Shown piece by piece: positions 58,715 through 64,000 of a DNA stretch of 64,000 bases (the first letter of the stretch is position 1; the number at the start of each line of letters is the position of its first letter). The translations under genes were made by a program, and so were the position numbers. The notes beneath the pieces were generated by a model. The model saw nothing but the letters and a program-made list of their open reading frames with translations, was not told where the DNA came from and did not search any database. Source of the DNA: Clitopilus passeckerianus (lineage: Eukaryota > Basidiomycota > Agaricomycetes > Agaricales > Entolomataceae); assembly GCA_944990035.1 (NCBI GenBank), contig CALYLX010000126.1:372001-436000 (forward strand), written 5' to 3'.

Positions 58715-59745
58715 ATGCCTCGACAAGCCTATCAACGGAGCTCCTACTACAAAGGTGCACGTTCCTATCCATATTCCCGTTCCTATGGCTCGTCCTACTC
58801 TTACTCCTCGGCTTATCGCACAAGCTACAACAGCTATAGTAGCTTGCGTTCCAAAGCAAACAAGAAGGATTTGATCGTTCGTCGACGCGTTTTTTCTTAT
58901 TTTACGCGTTTGGAATTCTCATTCCTCATACAGTGGCTTTCCGAAGCTAAGGAGAACCATAAGTTAGGAAGAACGGACCTCGACGCGTTGGCCCCTGAGG
59001 AGACCCGGAGAAATTCTCGAATCAAGGAAGGTTACACGATGGGATTCGACAGAAAACAAGTTGTTGACCTTGCAAGGCGTATCAAGGCCGGCCATGGGTT
59101 GCCTTACGCGTTGAGAATGGGTATCAAATCTACGGACGAGTTGACAACTCCAAACGGCCCAAAGATCACGAAAACCAGCGCCATCAAGGATCATAATGTA
59201 GGTGCTTGCCACCAGATTTCGCATGAATTGGATTTGAGATTCGCTTCCAGCTTTGTTCAGAACAGCTCGAACGTATCAAGCCGATCTCGAAGAAATGGAT
59301 TGCCAAGTTCAACACGTGGGGTTATAATTACAATCCCCACGATGTACAGGTGCACGCTTATTACTTCGCGTTCGACGAATGTAAGAGCTAATGGTTTTTT
59401 GACCTGGTGAAAAGGCACTCGCTGCTCAGGGAATGAACTTGAAACGTGGAATTTTCGAGCCCGAACCGTTTGGGCCAAAGCCAGGGGACTCGGAGGTTCC
59501 GACGGCGTCGGATGATGCCAACGAAGAAGTAGATGAAGACGACTACGAGGTTTTTTTTGAGGAAGAAGACTCATTTGCTGGCATGAGCCAAGAAGAGATT
59601 GATACCTTGAGTACGTGCTCTTTCATTCTGGTGTCTCAACCAAATCCTTAGTGCCCATTCCTTAGTGGCCGGAGAAGCTGTCGCCGAAAGCAGCAGTCAG
59701 ATTCCAAACGCCGAGGAACTGCTTCAAGAAGGTGATGAAGAGTAA
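58715..59745 (+). CDS. Unknown protein with a Tyr/Ser-rich N-terminus and acidic C-terminus
   Basis: ATG 58715 opens a low-complexity Tyr/Ser/Arg segment (SYPYSRSYGSSYSYSSAYRT). Exons then encode WLSEAKENHKLGRTDLDALA, EGYTMGFDRKQVVDLARRIK, GLPYALRMGIKSTDEL, LCSEQLERIKPISKKWIAKF, NTWGYNYNPHDVQ, ALAAQGMNLKRGIFEPEPFG and an acidic tail (EEVDEDDYEVFFEEEDSFAG) ending LLQEGDEE. A 45-nt stretch (58897-58941) has GT...AG borders but is open and a multiple of three, so it may be an intron or coding. Other introns lie at 59196, 59350 and 59611 (approximate). No family was recognised. It is about 270-290 aa. Confidence 0.6.
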
Positions 59746-60856
59746 TCCTATGCCTTGAGAGATGTCTGCTCCGTTGGGCCGCATTAAACAGAGCAAGTCA
59801 AACTGACAGCCTGTGTCAAGAATAATTGCCGTAATTACCGCCGTAATCCCTCTTATCTTAAAGATTTATCCTAAAAACAGAGTTGCACTGATTGAGCCGT
59901 GGATCTTCCGGTTAACAGCTGTCTGAGTAAGTCGTACGGACTCTTGAGAAGCAGCTCCTCACTGTCGAGAGGTCGATCATGCCAAGTTCCAGGCAGCCGC
60001 GATAAGGCACTCGAGGCCAGATCACGCTGACGTAATCGTGAAGATCTCTGCAAGCGAACGTCCACGACTCCCGACCCAGTTCAATATCCGGACAGTTTCT
60101 CCTCCGCCTGTAGCCTTGCTGAGTTTCCTGTTGTCGCAGAGGGCACTTCTGGACACGCATAGATGGATGGGACTGGCCGGTCTTGCGTCGGCTTCGACAG
60201 GCACACCACCTAATTGACTTCTGCCAATATACTTCCCAGTCGAGTTCCGTCACTCCAGAACGCGTTCCGGGTTTGTTCTTTGAGTCGGACGCTTGCAACT
60301 ACTTGGCATCTCATGGCGCGATGCTGCGTCATGACGTGTCAAAGGCAGAAAACATAGTTTCTCACCCGACATTACGCGGTAGCATCGTTTCAGATTCGTG
60401 GAATTTGGTGAGCGGCCTTTTGCGTTTGGGAACGGGGAGGGAATAGTAAGGCTGATTCGGCCACCGAAAGCTCTCTAACAGAAACTACACCGAATCTCTT
60501 CCTGATGAACCCAGGTGTGCTGCCATTGATGAGGAGTGGCAATTCACGATCCTGGAGCCTGAGTGAAGAGCTTGAATAGGGCTGCTTGCGACACCGTTGG
60601 TGCTCCGTCTACGAGTGTCAGCCCGCAACTGACAGTCAATCACGCACATCATCCTCGAACATAAGCTCGAAAAGGCTGTTTCTGACTGTTGACTTCCAAA
60701 TATGGTAGACCCATTAGAAGGCCCTCCCCACCCGTCTCCCGGCAACTCCGACGGTGGCAGTCCCCTCTAGGCTCCTGCAATCCACTTTCCATTACCATTC
60801 ATAAACGCAATGCATCCGAATAGCCTGCATGAATTCCGCTTCCACCTCGAAACCCT
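59746..60856. other. Intergenic region upstream of NPS-B
   Basis: About 1.1 kb with several short open frames on both strands and no motif. It should hold the NPS-B promoter. No gene was recognised. Confidence 0.45.
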
Positions 60857-63800
60857 ATGGACAGCAGGCCATTCAACCCAGATCTGCTGCAGTCACTTTC
60901 GCCGGTCGGAAGAGCTCTATTCTCCAAGTTCGGTAGAGGACCAACCACAGAAGCGCCTTTCAAATGCGTTCACGAAGCCTTCGAATTCCACGCTCGTACA
61001 GAGCCTGACGAGTATGCGGTCGAAGATGGACAAGTTAAGGTTACATATGGAGAGCTGGACCGTCAAGCAAACTGTTTGGCTGCCCACCTCCGGGAGAAGG
61101 AGGTCGTACCAGGGGCTAGAGTTGGCCTGGTGGCTGAACGATCGGTGTTCATGGTCGTTGCAATACTGGCTATTCTCAAGTCAGGAGGCGCATATATTCC
61201 CCTTGACGGCAACACCATCTCGAAAAGCGGCCTCGCACATGCCCTACGTGACTCGGATGCATCTCTCGTCTTACTTCAAAGGAAGTTCGCCGACCGAGTA
61301 TTCATGATCCCCACCTTGTGCATTGAGGATACCCTCTGCTCGACACCTTCCGACCATTGTGTCAAGCCAGAGGATCTATCTTCCCCTGGTGACAGTGCTT
61401 GCATCATTTACACGAACGGTACAACGGACGACGCGGATGGCGTTGATGTTATGCACCGTAATATTACAAACCGTATGTCATATCTTTGCAACTCCGTTCA
61501 TTGCTGATGAGCTTCTGTAGTGGTCTGTCTTGCGCCCGGAAACTTGGCAATGAGTCCTGGAATGAGGGTGGCCCAGATTATGACAATCTCGTCGGATATG
61601 GCTGCCTGGGTACGTCTGGACCAAATCCGACAACACTTGTATTGCTTATCACGTCTACAGGAAATCCTGGGAAGCTTATGCAACGGAAGCACTTTGTGCT
61701 TGCGCGGAAAGACTGCGAAGGAGTGGCGAGCCGTCATGAAGACCGTTGATATTATGATTACAACGCCTTCACTACTTGCACCCCACGACCCCACAGACTA
61801 CCCCAATATGAAGGTTGTAGCAGTTGCTGGCGAGCATTGCCCGAAAGGTGAGAGCCCAGCCAACAATACCATCTTCTACCTTTGGCTTACTGAAACCAGG
61901 TTTGGCGGATTCTTGGGCGGAAACTGTCGACTTTTACAATTGCTGTGGGCCCATAGAGGTGTGCATGGTTCGTGCTTATATTCCTGGCTCCTAATGACAT
62001 TCGACATTCCAGATAACAATAGTCAATACCATGCACCTGCATAATCCCGGAGAAGGATTGGGTATTGGCGTCCCTATTCCAAACACCACCGTCTATCTCT
62101 TGGACGAGCATCTGATTCCAGTGAAGATTGGTGATATCGGGGTCATTTGGGCTGGTGGTGCCGGGATCACTCGCGGATACGTGAACAACATGCTCAAGAC
62201 CACAGAGAGATACCTTCGAGATCCGTTCATGAACGATGGGTAGGCGTCCGAGCTAGATGTGGTTCCAGTATGCTGAAACCTTCCCCTTTCCAGTTCCATG
62301 ATGTTCAACACAGGCGACCTGGCGTACGTGCGTTACAACTCCTCTTGTTACCCTCTTGCTCAAACTGTTTGATTACAGCCGGTGGCATCCTGATGGCAAC
62401 CTTGAGCATCTGGGTCGTGTCGATCATCAGGTTAAGATTAAAGTTAGCAATTTCCTGATCACGAATCTACTCCAGTCTGACATTCTTTTTAGGGCTTCAA
62501 AATCGAGCTTGACCGTGTTGCAGCCGCTATAGAGGTATGGCTTGTCGAATGCACGAATAATAGTTCTAATCGCTTGTTAGACCACCCCAGGCGTGAAGTC
62601 GGCAGCAGCTATTATGATCGAGAGTGATATTTGGGCCTTCTACACCCCCATCAATGTTCCAACCGACGCTGTAAAGAAGTCGACTGCTCAAGTGTTGCCC
62701 CATTATGGTATACCTTCAAAGTTCATGGCATTAGAGAAATTCCCTGAAACGACGTAAGCGAATTATTTTTGATGTGACTGTCTCATCATCTGAACACCCA
62801 ATATAGCAATGGCAAGATTGACAAAAAAGCGCTCCAAGATCTTGCCATTCACTCCCCGGAGTTTGAGCCCTATACTCCGATTCCCGACGCTGCCCTTACG
62901 CCCGAAATGGCAGCCCCTCAAGTACCCATCTTCCCTTTATTAGTGGGTTCAGAGAAGGCAGAAAAGGCCCCGCAAAACTCTACACCCGAATGGAATCTTT
63001 CTGCGGGTGTTACTAAACGACCTCCCCCAAAGCGGAAAAGCCCGCCACCTCAATCGCCCACAATGGCTCCTCCACGCCGGATACACACTCCTCCTCCTCA
63101 GAAGCCTTCCCCACCTCCTTCATCGCCGCCGCCTCCACTACCAGCTCGTTCGTTGAGACGTGAGCGCTCTCGAAATGCGCTTGGGGACCGTCCAGAGCCG
63201 GAGTCTACCTACTCTGAAATGTCACAAATACCTCGGAGCTTGTCACCTCATTCGTCCATCCACTCTTCCATCCACAAGGACCTCCCTGGCATAGCCGAGG
63301 AAAAGCCTTCCACCAACGAATGGGACAACATTTCGCGAGTGTCACCCACACCCACCTGGGTCAACAATGAGACGATGAGCGTGGATACCCATGTCGGAAC
63401 CATTCTCGATGTCCCAATGAAAAAGGAGATGTCGTCTTCTGAGATGGAAGATCAAACATCAATTTGGGCTGGATTTGACCAAGGCGCCCTTCCGGAGAAG
63501 GAGGATCGGCGGATTGTCCGTGTTCTCCGCTACAAGATCTTCACTACATGGGCCCGCCTCTTCAGTCTTGTCTTTTTCATCAACTTCTGGGTCTTCATAG
63601 CAGCAGCAGCCAACGGGTGGAACGCATACGAGATCAGCAAAGGTGTCTTCGGCAACTTATTCCTGTCCTCGCTTATGCGACAGGACTATCTAATTGACGG
63701 ATTCTTCTTTCTGGCAACTCGAACACCTTCTCATTGGCCACTCTGGGCGAGGAAAATTTCTGTGGACGTTCATCAGCTTGGCGGAGTACATGCTGGAGCT

Positions 63801-64000
63801 GCGGCATCAAGTACCTTATGGTTCCTTCTCTACACGGGAAAAGCCACCAGAGAGTCTGTAATGCAATCAGAACATGGTCAAAAGGTGAGACGGGATTCCG
63901 TCCTACCATTTATATGCCGTAACACCTATCTTCAGGCCGCCGCTGGCACCGTCACCGTTGCCTGGTTCACTCTGTTCCTTCTATTGGGAACGTTGACATT
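60857..64000 (+). CDS. NPS-B: single-adenylation-domain paralogue of NPS-A, 3' end cut by window
   Basis: Eleven exons are visible (60857-61472, 61521-61609, 61661-61847, 61900-61958, 62013-62239, 62294-62333, 62379-62442, 62493-62534, 62581-62753, 62807-63884, 63936-edge). One adenylation domain is followed by a Pro/Ser-rich linker, QTSIWAGF and hydrophobic segments (LFSLVFFINFWVFIAAAANG) matching NPS-A. The core motifs are altered: the A3 loop reads TNGTTDDADG where NPS-A has TSGTTGVPKG, so the loop lysine is gone. A5 reads NCCGPIE instead of NCCGPTE. A7 (TGDLARW), A8 (GRVDHQVKIKGFKIE) and the A10 lysine (NGKIDKK) are kept. It has more introns than NPS-A. The frame is open throughout, so it is likely expressed but may have weak or no adenylation activity. 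The oxidoreductase end lies beyond the window. Confidence 0.85.

Noticed and set aside
1..64000. Transposons, CRISPR arrays, rRNA genes or a viral insert
   Set aside because: No reverse transcriptase, transposase or integrase motif, no regular spacer array, and no rRNA-like segment was seen on either strand.

Overview
This window is nuclear DNA from a filamentous basidiomycete, most likely an Agaricomycete. Genes are dense and lie on both strands. Nearly every gene is cut by short introns (mostly 45-75 bp) with GT-AG borders, plus three GC-AG introns. The gene families fit this: Skp1, mRNA capping enzyme, Atg15-type lipase, CaaX-box G-gamma subunits, a copper radical oxidase and a GPI-type cupredoxin. 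No transposon, rRNA gene or CRISPR array was recognised. All exon borders were read by eye from splice signals and protein similarity.

Layout. 0-10 kb: a giant adenylation/ferric-reductase-like membrane fusion gene (called NPS-A here, minus strand), then a type I glutamine-synthetase-like gene. 10-14.4 kb: an unresolved minus-strand gene, a DUF3074-type protein and mitochondrial ribosomal protein bL27. 14.5-18.7 kb: canonical SKP1 followed by three diverged SKP1-like genes, all on the plus strand. 19-20.8 kb: mRNA guanylyltransferase. 22-23 kb: an unknown protein. 23-27 kb: gene-poor. 27-28.8 kb: guanine deaminase A. 29-30.1 kb: a decayed direct repeat, then an intron-containing tRNA-Ala. 31-45.8 kb: a long minus-strand run with an unknown 199-aa protein, a glyoxal-oxidase-like copper radical oxidase, Xaa-Pro aminopeptidase, PRPP amidotransferase, S-adenosylmethionine synthetase, myotubularin phosphatase and a coiled-coil protein. 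46-48 kb: two tandem G-gamma genes. 48.6-52.8 kb: mitochondrial-type thioredoxin, a cupredoxin-like GPI protein and an Atg15-like lipase. 52.9-54.8 kb: guanine deaminase B. 55.9-59.7 kb: two unknown proteins. 60.9 kb to the right edge: a second, single-adenylation-domain member of the adenylation/ferric-reductase family (NPS-B), cut by the window edge.

How it fits together. Duplication dominates the window. There are two adenylation-membrane genes, two guanine deaminases, four SKP1-type genes and two G-gamma genes. The NPS and deaminase copies form divergent pairs in mirror image ([<-NPS-A ... GDA-A->] ... [<-GDA-B ... NPS-B->]), which suggests an old inverted segmental duplication since filled with other genes. 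The remaining genes are mostly housekeeping (purine synthesis and salvage, methyl donor supply, capping, autophagy, ubiquitin ligase, phosphoinositide turnover). The most novel items are the adenylation-adenylation-oxidoreductase architecture without a visible carrier domain, and its paralogue whose ATP-binding motif is eroded.
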